Below are positions 46,007 to 55,771 of a stretch of DNA of 64,000 nt, one piece after another. This DNA comes from Bacteroidales bacterium (lineage in GTDB: Bacteria; Bacteroidota; Bacteroidia; Bacteroidales; Tenuifilaceae). The notes under the pieces are model-generated. The model worked only from the letters and a program-made list of their open reading frames with translations. It made no database searches and was not told where the DNA came from. Location: positions 163,348-227,347 of the forward strand of contig JAFGDZ010000081.1 of assembly GCA_016931855.1 (NCBI GenBank), in the 5' to 3' direction. Position 1 is the first letter of the stretch, and each line of letters opens with the position of its first letter. The position numbers and the translations under genes were made by a program.

Positions 46007-46300
46007 CTAAATAGAGGCTTCTATGTTCCACACAAAAGCCCTTAACCCCTGCATCTCTGCTTTGCTGTTTAACGCCTTAAGCTTCTCTAGGAGCTTGTCA
46101 ACCAGCCTATCATCAACAACTGCTAGTATGGCAGAGTTCATGGCAGGCCAGGTATGCGACCCAAAGTGGGGCTCGCCCTTTACGCTACCGCGCCCCTGCA
46201 CGTCTTGCCAACGGGTGAATCCTCTTACCGATAGGCTATCGAGTATGGCATCAACCCTCTCGGTTAGCGCTTGGTTATATACAATGAATACTGATTTCAT
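46007..46300 (-). CDS. PG0541-type transporter-associated protein
   Basis: A 97-residue PII-like small protein (MKSVFIVYNQALTERVDAIL, then GSVKGEPHFGSHTWPAMNSA). This pattern defines the PG0541 family that ends RND efflux operons in Bacteroidota. It is 115 bases after the pump gene and probably regulates the pump by binding a small molecule or the pump itself; that is inference from family and position. Confidence 0.88.
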   Translation of the reverse strand: MKSVFIVYNQALTERVDAILDSLSVRGFTRWQDVQGRGSVKGEPHFGSHTWPAMNSAILAVVDDRLVDKLLEKLKALNSKAEMQGLRAFVWNIEASI

Positions 46301-46415
46301 CTGTCTATTTTTTGTTTTTCAACGGTACATATGGAACATCCATGCTATAGTCATGCTCGTGTATTGTAAAACCTTTACCATGGATGTTTCATCGCTGCAA
46401 AATTTCTTTTTCGGT

Positions 46416-49400
46416 TTATAAATCGGAGGTTAGCTGCAACATGCGCTTGCGCTCACGTTTCATGCGGGCTGCACCAAATAGCGTGTACACCACAGGAACT
46501 ACAACAAGCGTTAGTAGCGTAGAGAATGTTAAACCACCAATAATTGCAATACCCATTGGCTGCCAAATCTCCGATCCCTCACCTGTTCCTAGTGCTAGCG
46601 GAACCATACCCAAAATGGTGGTTAGGGTGGTCATTAGCACTGGGCGTAGCCTAGACTTACCTGCTGCAATAACCGCTTGGGTTACAGATAGACCCCTATC
46701 GCGGAGCAGGTTGGTAAAGTCAACCAGCACAATACCGTTCTTCACCACAATACCCACAAGCATAATGGCGCCAATCATTGATATTAGGTTTAGCGTTTGC
46801 CCTGCAATGTATAGCGATAGGAATACGCCGGTGAATGCGAATGGCAAGGATAGCATTATGATAAATGGCGAGCGGAACGACTCAAACTGCGATGCCATTA
46901 CAATGTACACCAGAATCACAATTAGCAGGAATAGCGTACCAAGGTCGGCAAACGACTCCTGCTGATCCTGTGCTGTACCTCCAATGTCAATACTTAGCCC
47001 ATCGGGGATACTAATTTGTGCAATCTCCGCCTCAATGCCTTTTACTACATCGCCTAGCGAGGCTTTGTATAGCGCCGTTGTTACTTTAACAACACGCTGC
47101 CTATTTTGTCGCTCAATAGATGGAGGGGAGAAGCGCTCTACAACCTTACCTAGCTCCTTAACCTTTACTCCTTTGCCCTGCGAGTTGTATATGGTGATAT
47201 TCTCAATGTCCTCAATGGTGCTGCGGAAGCTCTCATCGTACCTTACCACAATATCGTACTCATCGCCATCCTCGCGGTATTTTGATGCCACTAGTCCGTT
47301 AATACGGTTACGAATAAACGACGATGCGGTAGTGGTATTAATCCCAAACTGTGCAAGCTTATCCCGGTTGAACTCAACCTGATACTCTGGCTTAAAGTCC
47401 TCGCGGCTAATATCAATATCCCTAGTACCCGGTACGTTCTTAATTCTTGCGGCAAGCTCCTCGGCCACTTTCCCCGATGCTTCAAGGTCGTATCCCGATA
47501 TAATTATTTCAACTTGAGAGCCACCACCCATTCCATTGTTGCCACCAGGGGTTACTGTGTACTTAACAACTTCGGGCATTGCATCAAAATCCTTACGTAG
47601 GGCATCGCCAACCTCTTCCATGTCGCGGGTACGCTCCTTGGGATCGGTTAGCTTAAGCATTAGGTTGATAATGTGCGTGCCGTTGGATCCCATTGCCGAG
47701 AAGATATTCCTATCGTCAGCCGATCCTGCGCTAACCGATGCCAGCTCTACTTCTGGGTAGTTGGCCTTTAGGTTCTGCTCAATGCTACGGGCAACTTGTT
47801 GGGAGTACTCAACCCTAACGCCAACAGGAAGCTCTATGGTTGCCGAAACACGGCTATTATCCGATGCTGGAATAAACTCCGTTCCAACCAGTGGGATTAG
47901 GAATAAACTGGCAATGAATACGGTTAACGCACTTACTACTACTACGGTTTTGTGCCTAACGGACCAGGTTAGAATGCTCTCGTAGCCATTGTCTAGCCAG
48001 GTAAGCGCTCCCTCTATCTTATCAAAAATGGACTTGGATAGGCCTTTCTTCCTAGGAGGGTTTAGCCTTAGCATTTGCGACGATAGCATTGGGGTAAGCG
48101 TTAGTGCGGCAATGGTAGATACCACAACTACAAGGGTTACAATCCAGCCCAGCTGCTTAAACATAATACCGCTTAAGCCACCAACAAGGGTTAGGGGAAA
48201 GAACACTGCAACAACGGTAAGTGTAGTTGCAACAACCGCTAGGCCTACCTCGTTGGTCCCATAAATGGCGGCCTCACGGGGCGAGCTGCCCTTCTCTATG
48301 TGTGTAGTGATATTTTCCAGTACCACAATGGCATCGTCCACAACCATACCTATGGCAATGGATAGCGAGCTTAGCGATATGATGTTAATGGTGTTGCCTG
48401 TGGCGTATAGGTAAATAAACGCTACAATTAACGATACCGGAATGGTAAGGATAATAATGAACGTTGCCCTCCAGCGTCCAAGGAAGAACAGTACCACAAG
48501 CATTACAAAGATCCCGGCGTAAAGTACTGTATCGGTAAGGCTATTGATGCTGTTCTCTATAAACTCGGAGGTATCAAAAATAGTCTCAATCTGAATATCG
48601 GGAGGAAGATCCTTCTGTAGCTTGGGTAGCATCGCCATAACCTCTTTGGCAATTTGCACCGAGTTGGCACCCGATTGCTTTTGGATGATGATACGCGCTC
48701 CAACACGGCCGTTGCTTCGCTCCTCAAGCGACATTTTTTGCAGGGTATCGTTTACCGTTGCAACATCCGATAGGAAAACGGTTTTCCCTTGGTAGTTGCC
48801 AATAATAAGCGTTTTAAGCTTCTCGCTCTCCTTAAACTCCCCCTCAATACGCAAAGGGTAGGTTTCTGTACCCAAATCAATGTTACCTGCAGGCAGGTTA
48901 AAGTTCTCTTGGGCTATAACGCCTCCAATTTGCTCAACCGACAGGCCGTACGCCTCAATCTTCTGTGGATCAACGTTAACCTGTATCTCCCTAACAGGGC
49001 CGCCGCTTACCGATACCGCTCCAACGCCATCAATGCGGTTAAGTGGGTTTACAATCTTCTCGTCCAGAATTTTATCCAGCGCAGCGTAGCTCTCCTCTGC
49101 CGTTGCCGATAGCATCAGGATGGGTATCATGCTGGTGTTGAACTTAAAAATCATTGGCTTCTCAGAGCCATCGGGTAGCGAGCGCTCAACGCGGCTAAGC
49201 GCATCGCGGATATCGTTTGTTGCCTCATCAAGGTTCGCTCCCCACTCAAACTCAAGGGTGATGAGCGATAGGTTATCCTTGGATACGGAGCTAATCTCCT
49301 TTAGGTTGTTAACCGTGTTAAGGTTATCCTCCAGCAAGCGGCTTACGTTGGTCTCAATATCGGAGGCATTTGCACCCTGATAAAAGGTGAATACGCTAAT

Positions 49401-49532
49401 TACTGGTGGGTCAATTTCTGGGTAAAGGTCAATGGGAAGGTACTTTAGCGAGTACGCTCCAAATATCATCACCGCAATAAAAACGAGTACTGTGGTGATG
49501 GGATTCTTTACTGATGACTCGTATATTTTCAT
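46416..49532 (-). CDS. RND efflux permease (AcrB/HAE1 family)
   Basis: A 1038-residue inner-membrane pump of normal HAE1 length, with two repeats of one TM, a large periplasmic loop and five TMs each. TM4 carries the proton-relay aspartates (GMVVDDAIVVLENI). Porter and funnel domain motifs are intact (YQGANASDIETNVSRLLED, TALYKASLGDVVKGIEAEI). It should export drugs, bile salts or similar amphiphiles. Genes upstream code for the adaptor and outer-membrane channel, in the order needed to build a complete tripartite pump. Confidence 0.96.
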   Translation of the reverse strand: MKIYESSVKNPITTVLVFIAVMIFGAYSLKYLPIDLYPEIDPPVISVFTFYQGANASDIETNVSRLLEDNLNTVNNLKEISSVSKDNLSLITLEFEWGANLDEATNDIRDALSRVERSLPDGSEKPMIFKFNTSMIPILMLSATAEESYAALDKILDEKIVNPLNRIDGVGAVSVSGGPVREIQVNVDPQKIEAYGLSVEQIGGVIAQENFNLPAGNIDLGTETYPLRIEGEFKESEKLKTLIIGNYQGKTVFLSDVATVNDTLQKMSLEERSNGRVGARIIIQKQSGANSVQIAKEVMAMLPKLQKDLPPDIQIETIFDTSEFIENSINSLTDTVLYAGIFVMLVVLFFLGRWRATFIIILTIPVSLIVAFIYLYATGNTINIISLSSLSIAIGMVVDDAIVVLENITTHIEKGSSPREAAIYGTNEVGLAVVATTLTVVAVFFPLTLVGGLSGIMFKQLGWIVTLVVVVSTIAALTLTPMLSSQMLRLNPPRKKGLSKSIFDKIEGALTWLDNGYESILTWSVRHKTVVVVSALTVFIASLFLIPLVGTEFIPASDNSRVSATIELPVGVRVEYSQQVARSIEQNLKANYPEVELASVSAGSADDRNIFSAMGSNGTHIINLMLKLTDPKERTRDMEEVGDALRKDFDAMPEVVKYTVTPGGNNGMGGGSQVEIIISGYDLEASGKVAEELAARIKNVPGTRDIDISREDFKPEYQVEFNRDKLAQFGINTTTASSFIRNRINGLVASKYREDGDEYDIVVRYDESFRSTIEDIENITIYNSQGKGVKVKELGKVVERFSPPSIERQNRQRVVKVTTALYKASLGDVVKGIEAEIAQISIPDGLSIDIGGTAQDQQESFADLGTLFLLIVILVYIVMASQFESFRSPFIIMLSLPFAFTGVFLSLYIAGQTLNLISMIGAIMLVGIVVKNGIVLVDFTNLLRDRGLSVTQAVIAAGKSRLRPVLMTTLTTILGMVPLALGTGEGSEIWQPMGIAIIGGLTFSTLLTLVVVPVVYTLFGAARMKRERKRMLQLTSDL

Positions 49533-49611
49533 CTATCTACGTATTTTGTTTTGGTACAAGTGGCTGTTGCCCTTGTATTACCCTGTTGTGTATGATACTC
49601 TTATTTTGGGC

Positions 49612-50649
49612 TTACTTAACAAGCTCTACCAAGCTTTGGTCTAGCAGCTTTGCTTGTCCTGCCACAACTACCTGCTCGTTAGCCTTAAGTCCCGATAGCA
49701 CAACGTAGCTGCTACCAACCCTACGGCCTAGCGTAATTTGCTTGCGCGTAGCAACGCCATCGGTAACGGTAAACACGTACCTGTCGTTTGTTCCAGCCTG
49801 CTTAATAATGGCTAAATCCGATACCAGTACCTGCTCCATTGTGCCAAAGTCTAGCTTTACGCGTGCAAACATACCTGGACGTATGGCTAGGTCGCTATTG
49901 GGAACGGTTACCTCAATGGTAAAGGTTCTTGTTGCTGGGTCTATGGTTGGGTAAATTAGGTGGATTTTACCATTAAACTCTTTGTTTGGGTAGATATCTA
50001 GCATCACCTTAACGCCCATTCCTGGTTTAACGCTGGGGAAGTACTCCTCCGATACGTTTATAAGCACCTTTACGGGTTTAAGCTGCATAACGGCAATAAC
50101 GGCTGCTTTGCCAGTTGCGGTTGGGGTTGGGCTGTATAGCTCGCCATCGTTGTAGTGGCGACTGGTAACAATACCGTTAATTGGGCTGCGAAGCTGCGTG
50201 TTCTCTTTTAGGTTGTTGTAGCTTGTGCGGGCAACTTCCAGCTGGGTTCTAATCTGGTCAACCTGTTGCTGTGGTATGCTTCCAACGCGGTATAGCGTAT
50301 CTAGCCTTTTGTAATCCAGCTCAAGGTTATCTAGCTGTACCTTTGCTTGGTGTAGCTGGGCGTTATCCATTTGCACAAGTAGCTGGTTCTCGGTTACCAT
50401 ATCGCCAACCTCCACGTAAATTTTATCAATCCTTACAGGAACCGATGGTGCAATGTGGTTTTGCCTAAACGCCTCTACCGAGCCGGTGAACTCTGCAACA
50501 TTCTCAACGGGGGCAATGCGCGATGCCTCTACTTTAACCTGTGCCTTTGCATCTGCCTCGGTATTGGTTTGCTCTTCGCCTCCTTTGCAACTAGCTAAAA
50601 GCACAATGGCTAGGGCCGCGATGTATGATACTGTTCTTACTGCTTTCAT
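49612..50649 (-). CDS. Periplasmic adaptor (membrane fusion protein) of RND pump
   Basis: A 345-residue MFP with a lipobox (IVLLASCKGGEE, Cys near 21), so lipid-anchored. The biotinyl-lipoyl-like domain (HIAPSVPVRIDKIYVEVGDM), alpha-hairpin (about 90-130) and beta-barrel region (LAIRPGMFARVKLDFGTMEQ) are visible. It bridges the RND pump and the TolC-like channel. It lies 79 bases upstream of the pump gene and 29 bases downstream of the channel gene. Confidence 0.94.
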   Translation of the reverse strand: MKAVRTVSYIAALAIVLLASCKGGEEQTNTEADAKAQVKVEASRIAPVENVAEFTGSVEAFRQNHIAPSVPVRIDKIYVEVGDMVTENQLLVQMDNAQLHQAKVQLDNLELDYKRLDTLYRVGSIPQQQVDQIRTQLEVARTSYNNLKENTQLRSPINGIVTSRHYNDGELYSPTPTATGKAAVIAVMQLKPVKVLINVSEEYFPSVKPGMGVKVMLDIYPNKEFNGKIHLIYPTIDPATRTFTIEVTVPNSDLAIRPGMFARVKLDFGTMEQVLVSDLAIIKQAGTNDRYVFTVTDGVATRKQITLGRRVGSSYVVLSGLKANEQVVVAGQAKLLDQSLVELVK

Positions 50650-50678
50650 TGTATTGTAGTTTTATTGTTTTCGGATGA

Positions 50679-52037
50679 TTACTCTTTCTCTGTACTTTGG
50701 TGGTTGGTGCCAATAATTTTCTCGTACTCAACCTTTGCATTTAAGTAATCGTAAATGGCTTGGTTGTAGTTTAGCTGCGATTGGGTAAGGGCTACTTCTG
50801 CATCGTTTAGTTCTAAGTAGGTTCCTGTACCGGTTTGGTAGCGGGTGTGGGCAATGCTGTAACCCTTTTGGGCAAGTGCAATCCCTTCCTTGTTAGATTC
50901 TACCTGCTCTGCAGCTTTTATCATATTAACAAGTGCATTTTTTGCTTGCGTGGTTATGTTGTTGGCAACATAGCTACGTTGCATTTGCAGCTGATCTATG
51001 CCTATGGCAACCTGTTTCTCCTTGTTCCTTTTAGCAAAGCCATTAAAAATAGGCACTTGCAGCTGGAACCCAGCCATAAAGGATTGAACCCATTCGTAAT
51101 CACTAAACTTAAAGTCATTGGACTGTGTTTGCCATTGGTAGTTACCAAATGCCGCTAGGGTAGGTAGCCTTTGCGATTTTAGCAGCTGCAGCTGCAGCTC
51201 AAGCTTGCGTTGCTGTATATCTAGCTGCTTTAGGTCTGTATTCTCCTCAAGGCTAGTGGATAGAGCAATGGCGTTATTGGTTAGCTGCTGCTCATATTCG
51301 CTTAGGTTACCCTTAACATCAAGCACTACGTTTTCTGGAACTCCCATTAACACCTTTAGCATGATGTTGGCTAAACGGTTGGAGTTTTCTGCCTGAACCA
51401 AATTGGGCTTAATGTTTCTAACAGAAACATCGGCTCTAATAAGGTCGTACTCGGCCACCAAACCCTGTCCGTACATGTTCTTTATCTTCTCCAGGTTTTG
51501 CTGGGCATTTTTCATGCTTTGTTGTAGAACCTCGTAGGCGTTACGGGTAAGCAGGTTGGTGTAGTATGCCTTTTTTACCTGGTTTACTAGGTCTATTTTT
51601 GATGCACGAGATTTCTCTACTGCTAGTTCAATGTCAACCTCAGTAACCTGAATGGATTTGTAAAGGGTTGGCGCAAACAGCGGAAGACTTGCCGATAATC
51701 CTGCGGTGTAGCTATTATCGGAGCCCATTTGCATTGGGCCACCAGTGCCTGGTCCAAAAATATCCTTGGGCATAAAAATAACCTGTGGCTTTACGTTCCT
51801 GTTGTACTGTGCGCTACCACTTAGCGATGGCAGCAGCCCACCCATTACTTCCTTCTTGTAGTACTGCTGACGCTCAATCTCCCTGTCGGCAATTTTAATG
51901 GTTGGGTTGTCGGTTATGGCAATGTTTAACGCTTCTGGCAGCGTTACTTTAAGCGTATCCTGCGCGTTTACCGTTATGGGCAGTAGCCCGCAAACGGTAA
52001 TTATCCCTGCTAAACTTAATCGGTTTAATATTCTCAT
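50679..52037 (-). CDS. TolC-family outer-membrane efflux channel
   Basis: A 452-residue exported protein with the OEP-type duplicated alpha-helical barrel (EALNIAITDNPTIKIADREI and EKIKNMYGQGLVAEYDLIRA), signal peptide to about 25. It forms the trimeric outer-membrane channel of the pump. It lies 48 bases after the TetR gene and 29 before the adaptor gene in the same transcript. Confidence 0.95.
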   Translation of the reverse strand: MRILNRLSLAGIITVCGLLPITVNAQDTLKVTLPEALNIAITDNPTIKIADREIERQQYYKKEVMGGLLPSLSGSAQYNRNVKPQVIFMPKDIFGPGTGGPMQMGSDNSYTAGLSASLPLFAPTLYKSIQVTEVDIELAVEKSRASKIDLVNQVKKAYYTNLLTRNAYEVLQQSMKNAQQNLEKIKNMYGQGLVAEYDLIRADVSVRNIKPNLVQAENSNRLANIMLKVLMGVPENVVLDVKGNLSEYEQQLTNNAIALSTSLEENTDLKQLDIQQRKLELQLQLLKSQRLPTLAAFGNYQWQTQSNDFKFSDYEWVQSFMAGFQLQVPIFNGFAKRNKEKQVAIGIDQLQMQRSYVANNITTQAKNALVNMIKAAEQVESNKEGIALAQKGYSIAHTRYQTGTGTYLELNDAEVALTQSQLNYNQAIYDYLNAKVEYEKIIGTNHQSTEKE

Positions 52038-52085
52038 TGTTTGTAACGTATTATTCTGTTTAACCCTTATTTATCTCGTCTCCTG

Positions 52086-52700
52086 TTACTCTTCTTTGTA
52101 GTTCCTTAGTAGCTCATCCATTAGCTCTGTACCCTTAGGTGTTGATATGCCCCGTGTAAAGTTTATTATGATGCTGGTGAATACTTCTGATTTAGAGTAC
52201 TTGCTGTATGGAAATATATCTGGCTTTGCCATTAGGTCTATTTGCTCGCGGAGGGTAATGGCAACCAGCTCCGTTTTTATGTCGCTTCTAAAAACGCCCT
52301 CGTCAATCCCCCGCTGCAGCATGGCTACTGTAAAATGGATGTTCTTATGGCGGTTTGCCACTATTACATCTTTGTAAACCTTTGGGTGATGCTTTTGCAA
52401 GTCGGTGAAGAACGAAAAGTTTATCTCCTCCATAGCCTCGGTACCCCGCTTTAGGAACTTGAGCATTGCCTCAATCATATTTTGCGATTCCGCCAGTATT
52501 TTACGGTTTTCGCTCATATTTACTGATATATGATACTCAAGGCACTCCGTAAGCAGCTCGTTCTTATCCTTAAAGAGCTCGTAAATGGTTCTTTTAGATA
52601 CGCCAAGGGTACAGGCAATATCATCCATTGTAATGCTCTTTATTCCATTTCGGACAAACATTGTAGCCGCTTCTCTTGCTATGCGCTCTTTTACAGTCAT
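52086..52700 (-). CDS. TetR-family regulator of the efflux operon
   Basis: A 204-residue protein. The N-terminal helix-turn-helix is clear (SITMDDIACTLGVSKRTIYE, about 21-40), followed by helices that form a ligand pocket. It is the first gene of the efflux operon and probably represses it. No clear operator palindrome was found in the 180 bases upstream. A TACCTTCG at 52726-52733 (minus), one base off the -7 consensus, may be the promoter. Confidence 0.92.
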   Translation of the reverse strand: MTVKERIAREAATMFVRNGIKSITMDDIACTLGVSKRTIYELFKDKNELLTECLEYHISVNMSENRKILAESQNMIEAMLKFLKRGTEAMEEINFSFFTDLQKHHPKVYKDVIVANRHKNIHFTVAMLQRGIDEGVFRSDIKTELVAITLREQIDLMAKPDIFPYSKYSKSEVFTSIIINFTRGISTPKGTELMDELLRNYKEE

Positions 52701-52859
52701 GGTTCTTTCCTAATTATTGCGGGGGCGAAGGTATTGTGAAAACTATTAAAACGAAAAAAGTTTTCTAGTTTTTAGTAGAGTTTAGCTCTATTCTATATTT
52801 GTAGGCTGCATGGGGGGAGCCAATGTATTTACGGATATTCACGCAACTCATTGGATAGC

Positions 52860-52899
52860 TAAAAACAAAAACCCCCAGCTGCTTATGCAGCTGGGGGTT
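52860..52899 (-). terminator. Strong terminator of acyl-CoA ligase gene
   Basis: Stem 52870-52882/52887-52899 (13 bp, perfect, loop TTAT in plus-strand sense) followed on the minus strand by TTTGTTTTT. A textbook intrinsic terminator, just after the ligase stop. Confidence 0.9.
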
Positions 52900-52917
52900 A
52901 GCTTATGGGGCGATGCG

Positions 52918-54750
52918 TTATTTCAATTCCTTGGTATCTTGTGTTTTGGTGTAACCATATATCTCCATAAGAATGGGCTCGTACCTTTCGTAAATAACTT
53001 TTCGTTTTAGCTTAAGGGTGGGGGAGAGCTCTCCGGTTTGCGAGTTCCACTGTTCTGCAACCAATCGGAAGCGTTTAATTTGCTCGTAACCGCCAATTTG
53101 CGCGTTAATGGCGTTTATCTCCTTCTGGTATCGCGCAATTACCTGTGGAATCTCAATAAGCTCCTTATTGTTCTCAAAGTGGATTTTATGCCGTGCGCAC
53201 CAGTCATGTAAGAAGCTAAAGTTTGGAGATACAAGGGCACTAACAAACTTCTCGTTTTCGCCTACCACCATGCACTGCTCAATAAAGAACGACTCCTTCA
53301 GCTTGTTCTCTATAACCTGTGGAGCAACGTACTTGCCACTGGACATTTTGAATATCTCCTTTTTCCTGTCGGTGATTATAAGGAAGCGATTCTTCTCCAA
53401 ATGTCCAATATCACCGGTATGAAACCACCCGTTGGAATCTATTGCCTGCGTGGTTTGCTCCAAATCCTTGTAGTAGCCCTGCATTAGGCTTGGGCCCTTC
53501 ATGAGTATCTCGCCATCATCAGCAATTTTTACGTTGATATTCTCCAGCACAGTACCTACCGACCCAAACATTAGCGCATTGGGCTCTGCGGTGTGGTTTG
53601 ATGCTATTACTGGCGATGTTTCAGTTAATCCATACCCCTCGTATAGGGGAATTCCTGCTGCCCAAAAAACTCTAGCCAAGCGGGGCTGTAGTGCAGCACC
53701 TCCGCTTATTACAAGCTTAAGGCGGCCACCCAAAGCTTCGCTCCACTTGCTAAATATTAGCTTGCGGGCAATTTTTAGCTGTAGGTTGTAGAGCGGACGA
53801 CCATTATTGTTCTCTTTATACCTGTACCCCAAATTTACTGCCCAGAAAAATAGCTGCTTCTTTATGCCTGTTAGATCCTTGCCCTTGCCTATAATCTTAT
53901 CGTAAACCTTTTCAATAACTCTTGGTACTGATCCAAATACCTGAGGTTTTATCTCCTTTATATTATCGCCAATGGTTGCCATGCTTTCGGCGTAGTAAAT
54001 GGAGTTTCCCTTCGATTGGTAGTAGTAGTTTAGCGTGCGCTCAAAAACGTGGCATAAGGGTAAAAAACTTAGTGCAATGTCGCCTGGCAGTAATGGGTAT
54101 CGGCGCAGGCATATCAAAACATTACTCATAAAGTTGTTGTGAGAGAGCATTACTCCCTTAGATAAGCCTGTTGTTCCCGATGTGTATATTATTGATACCA
54201 GCTCATCGGAGCTAATGGAGTCGCTAATCTGTTTTAGTGTTTCGGCGTACTTGTTGCCAACCGATATGCCCAGCTCCCTAAGTTCGTTCCAGTTAGGGTA
54301 GCTGTTGGTATTTGTTGTGCTGAAAATGTACATGCCCTTAATGCTCTCTATTTCGCTCACAATGGGCTGTAGCTTCTCGTACAGCATTTTATCCGATACA
54401 AACACAATCTTGGCATCGGAGTGCCTTAGAATGTGGCGGTACTCATCCTGACTAATGGTTGGGTAAATGGGTACGTGAACCATTCCGGCTTGGCTAAGCC
54501 CCATGTCAACAAAGTTCCACTCAGGTCGGTTGTTCGATATGGTTGCTACCTTATCGCCTCGTTCCAGCCCCATCTCAAGAAATGCGTAGCTTAGCAGGGT
54601 GGCGTTCTCGGCATACTCGGCCAAATTATATTCCTTCCACGCACCATTGTGCTTGTAAGCTAGCACAGGCCTTGTGCCGTACACATCGCCACCTTTGTGC
54701 AGCAAATCAAAAGTTCTTGTAATTTGCATAGGGTTTAGGTTTGTTTGCAT
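52918..54750 (-). CDS. Long-chain fatty-acid-CoA ligase (AMP-forming)
   Basis: A 610-residue member of the adenylate-forming superfamily. The P-loop-like motif is IIYTSGTTGLSKGVMLSHNN; the A5 region is YEGYGLTETSP; the hinge is WFHTGDIGHLEKNRFLIITDRKKEIFK. The length and ends match long-chain acyl-CoA synthetases (FadD15/ACSL-like) rather than acetyl-CoA synthetase. It activates fatty acids for lipid synthesis or repair. It has its own terminator and diverges from a ChaN-like gene, with no fatty-acid operon around. Confidence 0.93.
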   Translation of the reverse strand: MQTNLNPMQITRTFDLLHKGGDVYGTRPVLAYKHNGAWKEYNLAEYAENATLLSYAFLEMGLERGDKVATISNNRPEWNFVDMGLSQAGMVHVPIYPTISQDEYRHILRHSDAKIVFVSDKMLYEKLQPIVSEIESIKGMYIFSTTNTNSYPNWNELRELGISVGNKYAETLKQISDSISSDELVSIIYTSGTTGLSKGVMLSHNNFMSNVLICLRRYPLLPGDIALSFLPLCHVFERTLNYYYQSKGNSIYYAESMATIGDNIKEIKPQVFGSVPRVIEKVYDKIIGKGKDLTGIKKQLFFWAVNLGYRYKENNNGRPLYNLQLKIARKLIFSKWSEALGGRLKLVISGGAALQPRLARVFWAAGIPLYEGYGLTETSPVIASNHTAEPNALMFGSVGTVLENINVKIADDGEILMKGPSLMQGYYKDLEQTTQAIDSNGWFHTGDIGHLEKNRFLIITDRKKEIFKMSSGKYVAPQVIENKLKESFFIEQCMVVGENEKFVSALVSPNFSFLHDWCARHKIHFENNKELIEIPQVIARYQKEINAINAQIGGYEQIKRFRLVAEQWNSQTGELSPTLKLKRKVIYERYEPILMEIYGYTKTQDTKELK

Positions 54751-54820
54751 TTAATATGTTTGGAGTAAGATTGTTAACGCAACTTTTCTTACTTTTAAAC
54801 ACTTGTAAAACCTCAAAAAT

Positions 54821-55699
54821 ATGAAAAAGTTTACCTCTTACTTGGTCGTTTGTTTAATAACGGTATCTACCTATGCTCAGGATAAGTCTGCATACCTTAT
54901 TTTTACTGGTGATGGAGCAAAATCGGACTATGCCGAAATGATTAAAAAAATTGCAGAGGCCGATGTGGTTTTCTTTGGCGAGCAGCACAATTGCCCCATT
55001 GCTCACTGGCTGGAACTATCGGTAGCTACCGATTTATACGCTGTGCATAAGGCTGATTTTATGCTAGGTGCCGAGATGTTTGAAACGGACAATCAGCTTA
55101 TACTAACGGAGTATGTGCAAGGCCTTATTAACCAGAAGCGTTTTGAGGATGAGGCTAAGCTCTGGAATAACTACAAGACCGACTATAAGGCACTGGTTGA
55201 GTTTGCCCGCACTAATAAAGTACCTTTTGTTGCAACCAATGTTCCCAGACGGTACGCATCAATAGTGGCATCGAAGGGATTTGATGGTTTGGACTCGCTA
55301 TCGAAAGAGGCAAAAAAGCTTATGCCACGCTTACCCATTGAGTTTGATATTACGCTACCCGGCTATGCTGCTATGCTTAAAATGGGCGGAATGCCTGGTA
55401 AAAAGGGTGGTCCTGATGAGCAGAACTTTCCCAAAGCGCAAGCCCTAAAGGATGCTACCATGGCTTGGTCCATTGCCGAGAGTATGAACAAGCGTACCAA
55501 ACTTCTTCATTTTAACGGAGCTTACCACTCCAATGGTTACGAGGGGATTATCTGGTACCTTAAAAAGGAAAAATCATCGGTGAGGGTTGCTACCATAGCT
55601 ACTGTTAACCAAAAGGATATCTCCTCCCTAAGTGATGAGAACAAGGGTATTGCCGATTTTATTATTGTTGTTCCTGAGGATATGACGAAGACTTACTAG
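54821..55699 (+). CDS. ChaN-family (Tiki-superfamily) exported protein
   Basis: A 292-residue exported protein with a signal peptide (to about 19). The motif FFGEQHNCPIAHWLE (E54, H56, H62) and HFNGAYHSNG near 230 fit the Cofac_haem_bdg/ChaN fold, related to Tiki proteases and heme-binding lipoproteins. Some members bind heme for iron uptake. There is no lipobox and no TonB receptor adjacent. Its neighbour genes give no further clue, and its activity (heme binding or proteolysis) is open. Confidence 0.88.
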   Translation: MKKFTSYLVVCLITVSTYAQDKSAYLIFTGDGAKSDYAEMIKKIAEADVVFFGEQHNCPIAHWLELSVATDLYAVHKADFMLGAEMFETDNQLILTEYVQGLINQKRFEDEAKLWNNYKTDYKALVEFARTNKVPFVATNVPRRYASIVASKGFDGLDSLSKEAKKLMPRLPIEFDITLPGYAAMLKMGGMPGKKGGPDEQNFPKAQALKDATMAWSIAESMNKRTKLLHFNGAYHSNGYEGIIWYLKKEKSSVRVATIATVNQKDISSLSDENKGIADFIIVVPEDMTKTY

Positions 55700-55718
55700 A
55701 GCACGCTTGATATCAACA

Positions 55719-55749
55719 AAAAGGAGGAACCGTTTCGATTCCTCCTTTT
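55719..55749. terminator. Bidirectional terminator between ChaN and alaS
   Basis: AAAAGGAGGAA (55719-55729) pairs perfectly with TTCCTCCTTTT (55739-55749). Both arms end in A/T runs, and it lies between converging genes, 19 and 22 bases from their stops. Confidence 0.85.
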
Positions 55750-55771
55750 CTATTTTGCAACGTACTATTAT

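Noticed and set aside
46384..49644. Plus-strand frames through the RND pump gene
   Set aside because: Shadows of a 1038-residue conserved pump.
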